64,000 bases of DNA. Source: Vibrio sp. JPW-9-11-11. Its GTDB lineage: Bacteria; Pseudomonadota; Gammaproteobacteria; Enterobacterales; Vibrionaceae. The position numbers were made by a program, and so were the translations under genes. Of the stretch, positions 47,738 through 56,532 are shown one piece after another (within the stretch, counting starts at the first letter, position 1; the number at the start of each line of letters is the position of its first letter). The DNA is taken from positions 620,001 to 684,000 of the forward strand of contig NZ_SZQJ01000005.1 of NCBI RefSeq assembly GCF_013369335.1, given 5' to 3'. The notes under the pieces were generated by a model, which saw only the letters and a list, made by a program, of their open reading frames with translations, did not search any database and had not been told where the DNA came from.

Positions 47738-48952
47738 ATGCAAAATATCGGGATGTCGTCAAAACTCGACAATGTCTGCTACGACATTAGGGGGCCTGTA
47801 CTTAAACATGCTAAGCGCATGGAGGAAGAGGGGCATAAAATACTGAAGCTGAATATCGGCAACCCCGCCCCATTTGGTTTCGACGCCCCTGACGAAATTC
47901 TGGTCGATGTTATTCGTAACCTACCGACTTCACAGGGTTACTGCGACTCCAAAGGTATTTACTCGGCGCGCAAAGCCGTGGTGCAACACTATCAGCGTAA
48001 AGGTATCCGCTCGTTAGATGTCGAAGACGTTTATGTTGGCAATGGTGCCTCTGAACTGATCGTGATGGCCATGCAAGCGCTGCTCAACAACGGCGACGAA
48101 ATGTTAGTGCCCGCACCCGACTACCCGCTGTGGACCGCCTCGGTGGCACTCTCAGGCGGTAAGGCCGTTCACTACCTGTGTGATGAGCAAGCGGACTGGT
48201 ATCCTGACCTCGACGATATTAAGAGTAAAATCACCCCCAAAACGCGCGGTATTGTGCTGATCAACCCCAACAACCCAACGGGCGCGGTGTACAGTCGCGA
48301 CTTCCTGCTCGAAGTGATCGAAATTGCTCGTCAGCACAAGCTGATTATTTTTGCCGACGAGATCTACGACAAAGTCCTTTACGATGGCGCAACACATACC
48401 TCAGTCGCGACGTTAACCGAAGATGTATTGGTGGTCACTTTCAATGGTCTATCAAAGGCTTATCGAGTTTGTGGCTTCCGTGGTGGTTGGATGTTCCTTA
48501 CCGGGCCAAAGCATCAAGCCCAAGGCTATATTAACGGTCTCGACATGCTGTCATCGATGCGCCTTTGTGCCAATGTCCCGATGCAGCATGCGATTCAAAC
48601 GGCGCTGGGTGGCTACCAGAGTATTAACGAGTTGATCCTACCCGGCGGGCGCTTACTTGAACAACGCGACCGCGCGTTTGAGTTGATCAACCAAATTCCA
48701 GGGGTCTCTTGTGTTAAACCTAAAGGGGCAATGTACTTGTTCCCTAAGATTGACACCAAGATGTACAACATCAAAGATGACCAAAAAATGGTGCTCGACT
48801 TCTTGATTCAAGAGAAGGTGCTACTGGTTCAGGGCAGCGGCTTTAACTGGCCCAAACCGGATCACTTCCGTATCGTGACCCTGCCACATGTTGAAGATCT
48901 TGAAATGGCAATTGGCCGCTTTGAACGTTTCTTATCGACTTACAGTCAGTAG
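47738..48952 (+). CDS. alaA: Glutamate-pyruvate aminotransferase AlaA
   Basis: 404 residues, aminotransferase class I; makes alanine from pyruvate and glutamate, as E. coli AlaA (YfbQ). The PLP lysine sits in TFNGLSKAYRVCGFRGGWM; INPNNPTGAVY and IIFADEIYDKVLYDG are typical. yfbR follows after 77 bases and a terminator, the same gene order as E. coli. In this genome alanine is thus both made (AlaA) and degraded (Ald at 5.5 kb). Confidence 0.95.
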   Translation: MQNIGMSSKLDNVCYDIRGPVLKHAKRMEEEGHKILKLNIGNPAPFGFDAPDEILVDVIRNLPTSQGYCDSKGIYSARKAVVQHYQRKGIRSLDVEDVYVGNGASELIVMAMQALLNNGDEMLVPAPDYPLWTASVALSGGKAVHYLCDEQADWYPDLDDIKSKITPKTRGIVLINPNNPTGAVYSRDFLLEVIEIARQHKLIIFADEIYDKVLYDGATHTSVATLTEDVLVVTFNGLSKAYRVCGFRGGWMFLTGPKHQAQGYINGLDMLSSMRLCANVPMQHAIQTALGGYQSINELILPGGRLLEQRDRAFELINQIPGVSCVKPKGAMYLFPKIDTKMYNIKDDQKMVLDFLIQEKVLLVQGSGFNWPKPDHFRIVTLPHVEDLEMAIGRFERFLSTYSQ

Positions 48953-48980
48953 TAATTAGACACTATTTTTCATATGCTTA

Positions 48981-49010
48981 AAGGGTACTCATCGAGTACC
49001 CTTTTGTTTT
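48981..49010 (+). terminator. Rho-independent terminator of alaA
   Basis: AAGGGTACTC-ATC-GAGTACCCTT followed by TTGTTTT, 28 bases after the alaA stop. Confidence 0.85.
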
Positions 49011-49029
49011 CACGCTAAGGAGTCTCAGC

Positions 49030-49629
49030 ATGCCCAACACCAACCCAAAGGAAAGCCACTTTTTCGCTCACCTTGCTCGCATGAAACTCATCCAGCGTTG
49101 GCCTTTAATGCGTTCCATTTCAACAGAAAACATTTCCGAACATAGCCTGCAAGTTGCCTTTGTTGCGCACGCGCTGGCCGTGATCAAAAACAAGAAGTTC
49201 GCCGGTAACCTAAACCCTGAACGTATAGCGATATTAGGCATGTACCACGACACCAGCGAAGTCTTGACTGGTGACTTGCCGACCCCAGTTAAGTACTACA
49301 ATCCAGATATCGCCAAAGAGTATAAAAAAATTGAAGCAGCGGCCGAGCAAAAGCTGCTGTCGATGTTGCCTGAAGAGTTTCGCGACGACTTTGCGCCCTA
49401 CTTGGTGTCGCAATCCGCACACCCTGAAGACTCTGCTATCGTTAAGCAAGCCGACACCATTTGTGCATATCTTAAATGTTTAGAAGAACTCAGTGCAGGC
49501 AATCACGAATACGCCCTAGCGAAAAAGCGCCTCGACGTGACACTTAATGAGCGCCGAACCGAAGAGATGGATTACTTCCTAAACACCTTTGCCCCCAGTT
49601 TTGAGCTCTCACTCGATGAGATCAGCTAA
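49030..49629 (+). CDS. yfbR: 5'-Deoxynucleotidase YfbR
   Basis: 199 residues, HD-domain metal phosphohydrolase that dephosphorylates deoxynucleoside 5'-monophosphates. Metal-binding motifs [15 protein letters not shown] and [20 protein letters not shown], then [17 protein letters not shown] Shine-Dalgarno (AAGGAG) precedes the ATG. The dGTPase gene follows within 43 bases, so the two nucleotide hydrolases are probably co-transcribed. Confidence 0.95.
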   Translation: MPNTNPKESHFFAHLARMKLIQRWPLMRSISTENISEHSLQVAFVAHALAVIKNKKFAGNLNPERIAILGMYHDTSEVLTGDLPTPVKYYNPDIAKEYKKIEAAAEQKLLSMLPEEFRDDFAPYLVSQSAHPEDSAIVKQADTICAYLKCLEELSAGNHEYALAKKRLDVTLNERRTEEMDYFLNTFAPSFELSLDEIS

Positions 49630-49671
49630 TACGCTATTTTGTCCGGTCCCAATATCTATAGGATGTTACCT

Positions 49672-50988
49672 ATGACATTTGAAATCAGTGATTTATGGCA
49701 TCAACGCCACGATGATGAACATAAGATTCGTCGCGATGATCACCGCAGCCCCTATCAACGTGACCGAGCGCGTATTCTGCACTCCGCAGCCTTTCGCCGT
49801 TTACAAGCAAAAACCCAAGTGCATGGCAACAGCTTTGACGACTTCCACCGTACTCGCTTAACGCATTCGCTCGAAGCGGCTCAATTGGGGACAGGCATTG
49901 TCGCGCAAATCAAAAAGAAGCAGCCAGAATTTAAAGCGTTACTACCTAGTGATAGCCTAATCGACTCTTTGTGCCTCGCCCATGATATTGGTCACCCACC
50001 CTATGGTCACGGCGGTGAAGTGGCGCTCAACTATATGATGCGTGAACACGGTGGCTTTGAAGGTAACGCGCAAACCTTTCGTATTGTCACCAAACTTGAG
50101 CCCTACACCGAGCAATTCGGTATGAACCTAGCACGGCGCACTCTACTGGGTTTGATCAAGTATCCCGCCCTACTTAGCCAAACTCGGGCCGCCGTCATCC
50201 CAGACAGCGTCTCCCATCAACGTCAATTGCGCGCGCGCGATTGGGCACCCGCTAAAGGCTTATATGATTGTGATGAAGCACTGTTCGATTGGGTGCTAGC
50301 GCCTTTGTCGGCCTCGGATAAAGCGCTGTTTAGCCAAATGCGTGAGGAAACGTTAAGCGACCACCAGCACAGCAAAACCCGCTACAAGTCGATTGATTGT
50401 TCGATTATGGAGTTGGCTGATGACATTGCCTACGGCGTTCATGATTTAGAAGATGCATTAGTGCTCGGTATGGTCAATAAGCACCAGTGGATTGAGGGCG
50501 CGGCAAGTCTACTGGCTGACTGTGGTGACGCTTGGTTTGAACAGCATATTGATTCCATCAGTGACATGCTGTTCGCTGGCACCCATTATCAGCGTAAAGA
50601 CGCGATTGGCGGTATGGTCAACGCCTTGTTAACCAGCATTTCGATCAAGCCGCTCGATGCGCCATTCGACTGTGAGCTGCTCGCGTTCAATGCGGTCTTA
50701 GAGCCGAGCATGGCAAAGGCACTAGATATTTTAAAGCACTTTGTCAGCGACTATGTCATTCAAGTGCCCCACGTACAAGTAGTGGAGTACAAAGGCCAAC
50801 AGATCATTATGGATATCTTTGAAGCGCTCAGTGCCGACCCAGAAAGGCTGCTGCCTATTAACGTCCGACAGAAGTGGCTTGATCGCGACTGTGAGAGCTC
50901 AGGGTATCGCGTGATCGCGGATTATATTTCCTCGATGACCGACGGTCACGCTCAGCGCCTTCACCAACAGCTGTTTTCATCCCATTAA
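49672..50988 (+). CDS. dgt: dGTP triphosphohydrolase (dGTPase, anti-phage type)
   Basis: 438 residues from the ATG at 49672 (AGGATG nine bases upstream); an in-frame start 33 bases earlier is less likely. HD-domain motifs: HRTRLTHSLEAAQLG, LCLAHDIGHPPYGHGGE, and ELADDIAYGVHDLEDAL. The architecture and start MTFEISDLWHQRHDDEHK fit the shorter dGTPase family of Vibrio and Shewanella that depletes dGTP during phage infection, not the classic E. coli Dgt of about 505 residues. It ends with a 4-base overlap with the convergent HD-GYP gene. Confidence 0.9.
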   Translation: MTFEISDLWHQRHDDEHKIRRDDHRSPYQRDRARILHSAAFRRLQAKTQVHGNSFDDFHRTRLTHSLEAAQLGTGIVAQIKKKQPEFKALLPSDSLIDSLCLAHDIGHPPYGHGGEVALNYMMREHGGFEGNAQTFRIVTKLEPYTEQFGMNLARRTLLGLIKYPALLSQTRAAVIPDSVSHQRQLRARDWAPAKGLYDCDEALFDWVLAPLSASDKALFSQMREETLSDHQHSKTRYKSIDCSIMELADDIAYGVHDLEDALVLGMVNKHQWIEGAASLLADCGDAWFEQHIDSISDMLFAGTHYQRKDAIGGMVNALLTSISIKPLDAPFDCELLAFNAVLEPSMAKALDILKHFVSDYVIQVPHVQVVEYKGQQIIMDIFEALSADPERLLPINVRQKWLDRDCESSGYRVIADYISSMTDGHAQRLHQQLFSSH

Positions 50989-52361
50989 CTCTCCGCGTGC
51001 TCAGCAAAATAGTGGCTGGGCAGCTTAGTAATGGCTTTTTTCAGCGCGTCAAAGCAGCGCTCATCAATCGCGGTATGTAAGTTCTCTTCCATGATTTTTA
51101 GCGTTTTCGGAACCGGCACTGCGCCGCGATAGGGGCGCTCTGCGGTAATCGCATCGAAAATATCGGCGGTGGTGATGATTCGTGTTGAGAGAGGGATCTC
51201 ATCCGCGGATAGCTGTTTGGGGTAACCGGTACCGTCAAGCTTTTCATGGTGCGCTCCGGCCATCCAAGCCATCTCTTTGAACGGTCTTAGGTGGTTGAGG
51301 ATCTGCTCAGTTAACGCCGCGTGAGATTTGACCGCTTCCCATTCATCGTCATCTAGCTTACCCGGTTTGTCCAAAATGGTGTTACTGACGCCAAGCTTAC
51401 CTAAATCGTGCAGTAACGCCGCACGCTTTAACCATTGCCTCTCGTGGTGCTCAATGCCAAGTTCTTGCGCTATGAGGTCGGTATATACCGCAACCCGCTC
51501 GCTGTGCCCGGCGGTATAAGGGCTTTTCGAGTCAACAATTTTACCAAACGCACTCACGATGCAGTCGAGGTACTCTTCATCAACCATTACGCCCGCTTGC
51601 GCTGGAGCGAGGCCCATCACTCGCTGCGCGACGTCAGGTGCTGCTAACCCTTCAACAAAGCTTGGCTGCTTAGCAATAGCTTGAAAGGCTTCCACCAACT
51701 CTGGGTCAAACCAAGTACCGCTGCGGGCCTGTACCTCACTCACTGCCGTAGAAAGATTGTGCTCAAACTGAAACACATCCACGACTTGTGACAGCAGCGC
51801 GATGCGCGAAAATAGCGGGATCTGCTGCTGTTGCAGTTGTTCTGGCCGACCCGTGCCGTCCCAATGTTCATCTAAACTATGCACGCCCTTTGCCACCGCT
51901 TCACTAAATCTCAGCTCACGGGCAACCTCGGCGCCGCGGGTACAACGGGTCTCAATCAGTTCTTGCGCGTAGTCTGTGCCATTTTTCAAAATGTCGATAG
52001 TGGCCGAAATACGCGTTACCCAGCTCTGCCCTATCCCAGTGTTTTTCACCACAAAGTTAATCGCACTCGAAAGGCTAGTTCCCACCGTTTTATAGTTGCG
52101 CTTAAAGGCTCTATCGTCGGTCATGTACAGTTCGCAAATACGCGCAGCATTACTGCTACAACCCGCATCTTTGAGCAATAAAGTAAAAAACAGATCATAA
52201 AGTGACGTTTTGCTCAGGCCGATATGCTGGCCGATGTTCATCCCGATCCAGCAGCAACGGATACAGTGCTCTGGCGGCTGGCCTTCGGTCATGTCGAGCG
52301 CAGTGGTCAAGGAGAGCATCAACTCTGAGAGTGGGATGGTTTGATCAATATGAGGCTGCAT
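50985..52361 (-). CDS. HD-GYP c-di-GMP phosphodiesterase with an N-terminal HD-like domain
   Basis: 458 residues from the ATG at 52361 (AGGAG upstream). The C-terminal half has all HD-GYP marks: HSERVAVYTDLI, RAALLHDLGKLGVSNTIL, HAALTEQIL, AGAHHEKLDGTGYPKQL, and DIFDAITAERPYRGA. The N-terminal half contains a second, degenerate unit with DEHWDGTGRPEQLQ but without a clear HD pair. No receiver or membrane domain. It hydrolyses c-di-GMP to pGpG or GMP by family analogy. It converges on and overlaps dgt by four bases. Confidence 0.92.
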   Translation of the reverse strand: MQPHIDQTIPLSELMLSLTTALDMTEGQPPEHCIRCCWIGMNIGQHIGLSKTSLYDLFFTLLLKDAGCSSNAARICELYMTDDRAFKRNYKTVGTSLSSAINFVVKNTGIGQSWVTRISATIDILKNGTDYAQELIETRCTRGAEVARELRFSEAVAKGVHSLDEHWDGTGRPEQLQQQQIPLFSRIALLSQVVDVFQFEHNLSTAVSEVQARSGTWFDPELVEAFQAIAKQPSFVEGLAAPDVAQRVMGLAPAQAGVMVDEEYLDCIVSAFGKIVDSKSPYTAGHSERVAVYTDLIAQELGIEHHERQWLKRAALLHDLGKLGVSNTILDKPGKLDDDEWEAVKSHAALTEQILNHLRPFKEMAWMAGAHHEKLDGTGYPKQLSADEIPLSTRIITTADIFDAITAERPYRGAVPVPKTLKIMEENLHTAIDERCFDALKKAITKLPSHYFAEHAES

Positions 52362-52505
52362 AGGACTCCTTAGCAAGCAAAGAGATAAGGTGACGCTCCA
52401 TGCCACCTCTTGAACCGATCAGACGTTTGTCGCTGTTGTCATGCTAGCCAAATCAAGCGTCGTCAGCAACAAGGCATGTTGGCTAATCGCGTCAACGTGT
52501 TAAGT

Positions 52506-53111
52506 TTAGCCTCGATAGTTGTTTTCAAAAACACCTGGTGGCATTTGTTTGATCTGAAACTCGATCATCTGATTAAACGCAGTCAGCAGTGGCGAGAAAT
52601 CGTGCCAAGGCTCTAGCAAGGATAAAATGTGGTAACCCGCCTCTACGGTAGACAAGCTATTATCACTCGGAGCCTTGCGAATTCGATAGTTGCCTTGCAA
52701 ATCGCTAGGCAATCGAACCAAAGGCAAAGCGTGTAAGTTGGTCGACAACTGCCACATTTTGTACGCCTTCTTCCAAGTCCCATCGAGCAAGATTATACGG
52801 ATTTTCTTACCCTGACTGGCGTTAACCACCTGATGATGCTCCAGAGCATCGTCTCCTGGATAGAGAATAAAATGGCAGTAGTTTTCATCGCTGAGCATAT
52901 CATTGAGTGGCTGATGCTCACTAAAGTCTTCGCCAACCAAGCAACAACTGTTTGCCAGCGATAAGGCCAGAATACGGGCGGTCCCCATTGGGCGATGAGT
53001 TTCGCTGTGATGTTGAAGGATGACCAACTCCACATTCGATGTTAGGCTTTGAATCCACTTACAGATACACGCTTTGCGTGATTTTCCACATTGAGAACAG
53101 TATCGGGACAT
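52506..53111 (-). CDS. tapT: tRNA-uridine aminocarboxypropyltransferase (DTW domain)
   Basis: 201 residues. Zinc-type cysteines C5xxC8 and C15xC17 open the protein; the DTW family motif is D110-G-T-W113 in IILLDGTWKKAYKMW, and RLPSDLQGNYRIRKAP follows. E. coli TapT (YfiP) makes acp3U47 in tRNA. The ATG at 53111 lies only three bases from the divergent rrtA start, so the promoter must sit inside rrtA. Confidence 0.9.
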   Translation of the reverse strand: MSRYCSQCGKSRKACICKWIQSLTSNVELVILQHHSETHRPMGTARILALSLANSCCLVGEDFSEHQPLNDMLSDENYCHFILYPGDDALEHHQVVNASQGKKIRIILLDGTWKKAYKMWQLSTNLHALPLVRLPSDLQGNYRIRKAPSDNSLSTVEAGYHILSLLEPWHDFSPLLTAFNQMIEFQIKQMPPGVFENNYRG

Positions 53112-53114
53112 AAT

Positions 53115-53681
53115 GTGCGTTTATTTGCTTTATTGATCGCTATCAGCTTAGTTTGTATTGGGCTCCAGTTCGAACCACTGGCGTCACAATTTAACTGGCA
53201 TCGTCAGCTCATTGTTGACGGCCAGTGGTGGCGAATCCTAACAGGAAATGTCACCCACACCAACTTTCCCCATTTGGCGATGAATCTTGCAGGGTTGTGG
53301 GTGATAAGCTTTATCTTTAAACCCAATGAAAAATCGTTGCTGATTCTGCTACTCCTGATTAGTTTGGCCGTTGGCTCGCTCAACTTCCTCTCAAGTATGA
53401 CGAGTTACGTTGGCTTGTCTGGCACCCTGCACGGGTTATTCGCTTTCTTTGCCTTACAAGAAACCTTACAGGGGCGAAAAAGCAGTGTGTTCCTCGTTGT
53501 GGGGGTACTCGCCAAGGTCGTCTGGGAGCTCACCATGGGCGCATCGCCCTCCACCAGCGAGCTGATTAATGCATCGGTCGCCGTAGAATCGCATCTCTAC
53601 GGCGCTCTAAGCGGGCTAGTACTCGCCTTTGTCTGGCACTGGTGGCAAAGAAAACGGCCCGTTTCCCAACCAGGCGTATAA
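53115..53681 (+). CDS. rrtA: Rhombosortase RrtA
   Basis: 188 residues from a GTG at 53115 (GGGA upstream). A six-helix rhomboid-type intramembrane serine protease: S102 in VGLSGTLHGLF and H160 in AVESHLYGAL form the dyad; HTNFPHLAMNLAGLW is the L1/TM2 region. Rhombosortases cleave proteins with a GlyGly-CTERM tail and help attach them to the cell surface. No GlyGly-CTERM protein was seen in this window, which is usual as substrates are scattered. Head-to-head with tapT. Confidence 0.92.
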   Translation: MRLFALLIAISLVCIGLQFEPLASQFNWHRQLIVDGQWWRILTGNVTHTNFPHLAMNLAGLWVISFIFKPNEKSLLILLLLISLAVGSLNFLSSMTSYVGLSGTLHGLFAFFALQETLQGRKSSVFLVVGVLAKVVWELTMGASPSTSELINASVAVESHLYGALSGLVLAFVWHWWQRKRPVSQPGV

Positions 53682-53701
53682 TTCAGTTGATGTTCCTCGT
53701 T

Positions 53702-53727
53702 AAAGGGCGCAGAATGGCGCCCTTTTC
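53702..53727 (+). terminator. Rho-independent terminator of rrtA
   Basis: AAGGGCGC-AGAATG-GCGCCCTT then TTCG, 20 bases after the rrtA stop. Confidence 0.75.
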
Positions 53728-53780
53728 GTGTTCGAGTGATTTGGACACGATGTATCCGACTGACCATTTGAGAACATACT

Positions 53781-55211
53781 ATGGGTTTTACCTCTTTAGG
53801 CCTTTCTGCTCCAATTCTTAAAGCCATTGAAGAACAAGGCTATGACACTCCCTCTCCTATTCAGGAGCAAGCGATACCAGCCGTGTTAGCTGGCAGAGAT
53901 GTCATGGCGGCAGCGCAGACAGGTACAGGTAAAACCGCTGGATTTACCCTGCCTATTCTCGAGCGATTGGATAACGGTCAACGCGTTCGTGGTAACCATG
54001 TTCGTGCACTTGTTTTGACCCCCACACGTGAGTTGGCGGCTCAAGTTCAAGAAAATGTGTTTAAGTACAGTCGTCATCAGCGGTTAACTTCTCTTGTCGT
54101 GTTCGGCGGCGTTAAGATTAACCCTCAGATGCAAAAGCTACGTAAAGGCTGCGATGTATTGGTGGCCACCCCGGGTCGCTTGCTCGACCTCTACCAGCAA
54201 AACGCGGTTAAGTTCGACCAACTGGAAGTGCTAGTCCTCGATGAAGCCGACCGCATGCTCGATATGGGATTCATTCGTGACATTCGTAAGATTCTCGACG
54301 TATTGCCGAAGAAACGTCAGAACTTACTGTTCTCAGCGACCTTCTCTCCCGATATTCGCCAGTTGGCCAAAGGCCTAGTGAACGATCCGGTTGAGGTGTC
54401 GGTCAGCCCAGAAAACTCGACGGCGGTGACCATTGAACAAAGCATTTATCCGGCGGATAAGCGCAAAAAAGCCCCGATGCTAGTCAAACTGATCCAAGAT
54501 GGCGATTGGAAACAGGTTCTCGTTTTTTGTCGTACTAAGCACGGTGCGAACCGTCTGGCTTTATTCCTTAACAAAGAAGGCATTACCGCTGCGCCAATTC
54601 ACGGCAATAAGAGCCAAGGCGCGCGAACTCGTGCGCTAGCCGAGTTTAAATCTGGTGAAGTGCGCGTATTGGTTGCGACCGATATCGCGGCGCGTGGTAT
54701 CGACATTCCTCAGCTGCCACAAGTGGTTAACTTTGAACTGCCCAATGTGTCTGAAGACTACGTTCACCGTATTGGCCGTACTGGACGTGCGGGCGAAGTT
54801 GGCAAAGCCATCTCTCTGGTTGAAGCCGACGAAGCTAATGATTTGTTCGGTATCGAACGCTTGATTCAACAAGTGCTGCCTCGCTTTGAACTAGAAGGCT
54901 TTAAGCCCGTCAACGAGTTACCCGAGTCAAAACTCAATACTCGACCAATCAAGCCTAAGAAGCCTAAAAAACCAAAGGCGAGCCATCACGATGGACAACG
55001 CTCTGGAGACAATGCCCGCGGCCATAAACCCGCGGGAAAAAACAAGCGTCACTTTGGTCACAACAAAGCCAGCAGCGACAATGCGAATAAAGGCAAACGC
55101 GCAGACAGTAACGCGGGCAGCAGTAAAACGAAAAGCTCAGCGACAAACAACGGCCAAAAACGTCGTCGCCCTGCTAACCGCAAGCCGAGCAACACTCAAC
55201 CAAAAGCTTAA
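53781..55211 (+). CDS. rhlE: DEAD-box ATP-dependent RNA helicase RhlE
   Basis: 476 residues. Q motif region SPIQEQAIP, motif [16 protein letters not shown], Ia PTRELAAQV, motif [24 protein letters not shown], and [13 protein letters not shown]. The C-terminal 90 residues are a Lys/Asn/Ser-rich, disordered basic tail that binds RNA without specificity. RhlE-type proteins act in ribosome assembly and RNA turnover. Start ATG with a poor Shine-Dalgarno. Confidence 0.95.
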   Translation: MGFTSLGLSAPILKAIEEQGYDTPSPIQEQAIPAVLAGRDVMAAAQTGTGKTAGFTLPILERLDNGQRVRGNHVRALVLTPTRELAAQVQENVFKYSRHQRLTSLVVFGGVKINPQMQKLRKGCDVLVATPGRLLDLYQQNAVKFDQLEVLVLDEADRMLDMGFIRDIRKILDVLPKKRQNLLFSATFSPDIRQLAKGLVNDPVEVSVSPENSTAVTIEQSIYPADKRKKAPMLVKLIQDGDWKQVLVFCRTKHGANRLALFLNKEGITAAPIHGNKSQGARTRALAEFKSGEVRVLVATDIAARGIDIPQLPQVVNFELPNVSEDYVHRIGRTGRAGEVGKAISLVEADEANDLFGIERLIQQVLPRFELEGFKPVNELPESKLNTRPIKPKKPKKPKASHHDGQRSGDNARGHKPAGKNKRHFGHNKASSDNANKGKRADSNAGSSKTKSSATNNGQKRRRPANRKPSNTQPKA

Positions 55212-55237
55212 CTTCAATAACGGCTTATAGCGATTCC

Positions 55238-55271
55238 CAACCCCACCAACGCGTGGGGTTGATTGTATTTA
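55238..55271 (+). terminator. Terminator of rhlE
   Basis: CAACCCCAC-CAACGC-GTGGGGTTG followed by ATTGTATTT, 27 bases after the stop. Confidence 0.75.
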
Positions 55272-55373
55272 ACAAACTAATTTGAGCGTTTGCCCAAGTC
55301 TCAATTAAATAAATTTAACTTCGAATCGCGTTTGGTTAAAGTGGCCATCATGAATTCTTAATTACCTAACGTC

Positions 55374-56141
55374 ATGCTCTCAACCGCTCAACGCAGAAAC
55401 GAAATCCTGCACTATATCCAGACCCACCAAAAAGGTGAGGTGTCCTATTTTGCTGAGCAATATGGCGTATCAGAAGTCACCATTCGCAGTGATCTTAATC
55501 AGTTAGAGCGCCAAGGTTGTGTGACTCGCTGCTATGGTGGCGCGCTGCTTAACTCTCAATTCGCGTTCGAAAAACCCCTCAACGACAAAAAGCAACTCAA
55601 CAGCGATATCAAGGCCAAGTTAGGTCAATACGCGGCGTCTTTGATCCAAGACGGCGACAAGATCATCCTTGATTCCGGCTCCACCACAGAGCAAATTGCC
55701 TACTATCTGAAAGACAAAAGTAACCTTACCGTAATGACCAATGGCATCAACATTGCCTACCACCTCGCCAATCAAGCCAATATCGAAGTCATGGTCACGG
55801 GCGGCCTAATGAGGAAAAATTCCTACTCATTGCACGGTGCCAGTGGTGAAGCATTCCTCTCTGGTTTCCGTTTCAACAAATTGTTTTTGGGCGTCGATGG
55901 CTTCGACAAATTGGCTGGCGTTACCACGCCGCACCAAGGTGAATCGGACATCAACCGCCAAATGGTCGAAGCCGCACAAAACATCATTGCGATTACCGAT
56001 TCATCTAAGTTTGATCGCCAAAGCTTTTGCCTAATCGCTCGTCCAGACCAACTCAACACTCTGATCACCGATAGCGGGATTCCTCAAGACTACGTGGAAG
56101 AACTCTCTGCACTGGGCGTAGAAGTGCATATCGTTGAATAG
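55374..56141 (+). CDS. agaR: DeoR-family repressor, AgaR type (first copy)
   Basis: 255 residues. DeoR winged helix-turn-helix at 1-60 (AEQYGVSEVTIRSDLNQLER, GCVTRCYGGAL) and a sugar-phosphate sensor domain (DEOR C) with DSGSTTEQIAYYL, TNGINIAYHL and LFLGVDGFD. It resembles the second copy at 56533-57309 across its whole length, including the VTIR-DLN-LE and DSSKF motifs. It controls GalNAc genes by family analogy; which of the two binds which operator is not known. The ATG has a weak Shine-Dalgarno. Confidence 0.9.
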   Translation: MLSTAQRRNEILHYIQTHQKGEVSYFAEQYGVSEVTIRSDLNQLERQGCVTRCYGGALLNSQFAFEKPLNDKKQLNSDIKAKLGQYAASLIQDGDKIILDSGSTTEQIAYYLKDKSNLTVMTNGINIAYHLANQANIEVMVTGGLMRKNSYSLHGASGEAFLSGFRFNKLFLGVDGFDKLAGVTTPHQGESDINRQMVEAAQNIIAITDSSKFDRQSFCLIARPDQLNTLITDSGIPQDYVEELSALGVEVHIVE

Positions 56142-56532
56142 TGTGGAGTGACAACTTCCTCATCTATCAACTCGAAAATATCTTTCCTGACAACCCATTC
56201 AGACCTCCAGTTATTTACCCAAATATAAAAACTGTGAAGTCACGCAGTTTGCATTTCGAAACCCCCACTTTTTCTCCTATTTGCTGACCACTTTCACTGT
56301 AAAAGTTAACCATCCTTTTATTTATGCACATTTCGGCACGACGTTTCAGTTTTAGAGTGAAAGAATTGACTTTCACTTTCATCCAAACGAAAGGTTTTCA
56401 TGGCTAAAACCGAAAGAAAAGCGAATGTGATCTCGCGTTTAATTTCCTTTTCTGCCACCTGCTTTAATACCAATCAAAAGAAATCGAAACATTTCATCCA
56501 ACAACCGAAATGTAGCGAAAGAGGAGTTGGTG
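56142..56532. promoter_or_regulatory. agaR1/agaR2 intergenic region with CTTTCACT operator candidates
   Basis: 391 bases, no accepted gene. A perfect palindrome AGTGAAAG-AATTGA-CTTTCACT lies at 56356-56377. A third copy of CTTTCACT occurs at 56291-56298, and TTTC repeats continue in the reverse direction near 56490-56515 (GAAATCGAAACATTTC). E. coli AgaR sites are runs of TTTC, so these are likely operators of the aga cluster. The promoter is probably just around 56300-56350. Sequence alone does not place -10 and -35. Confidence 0.6.
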
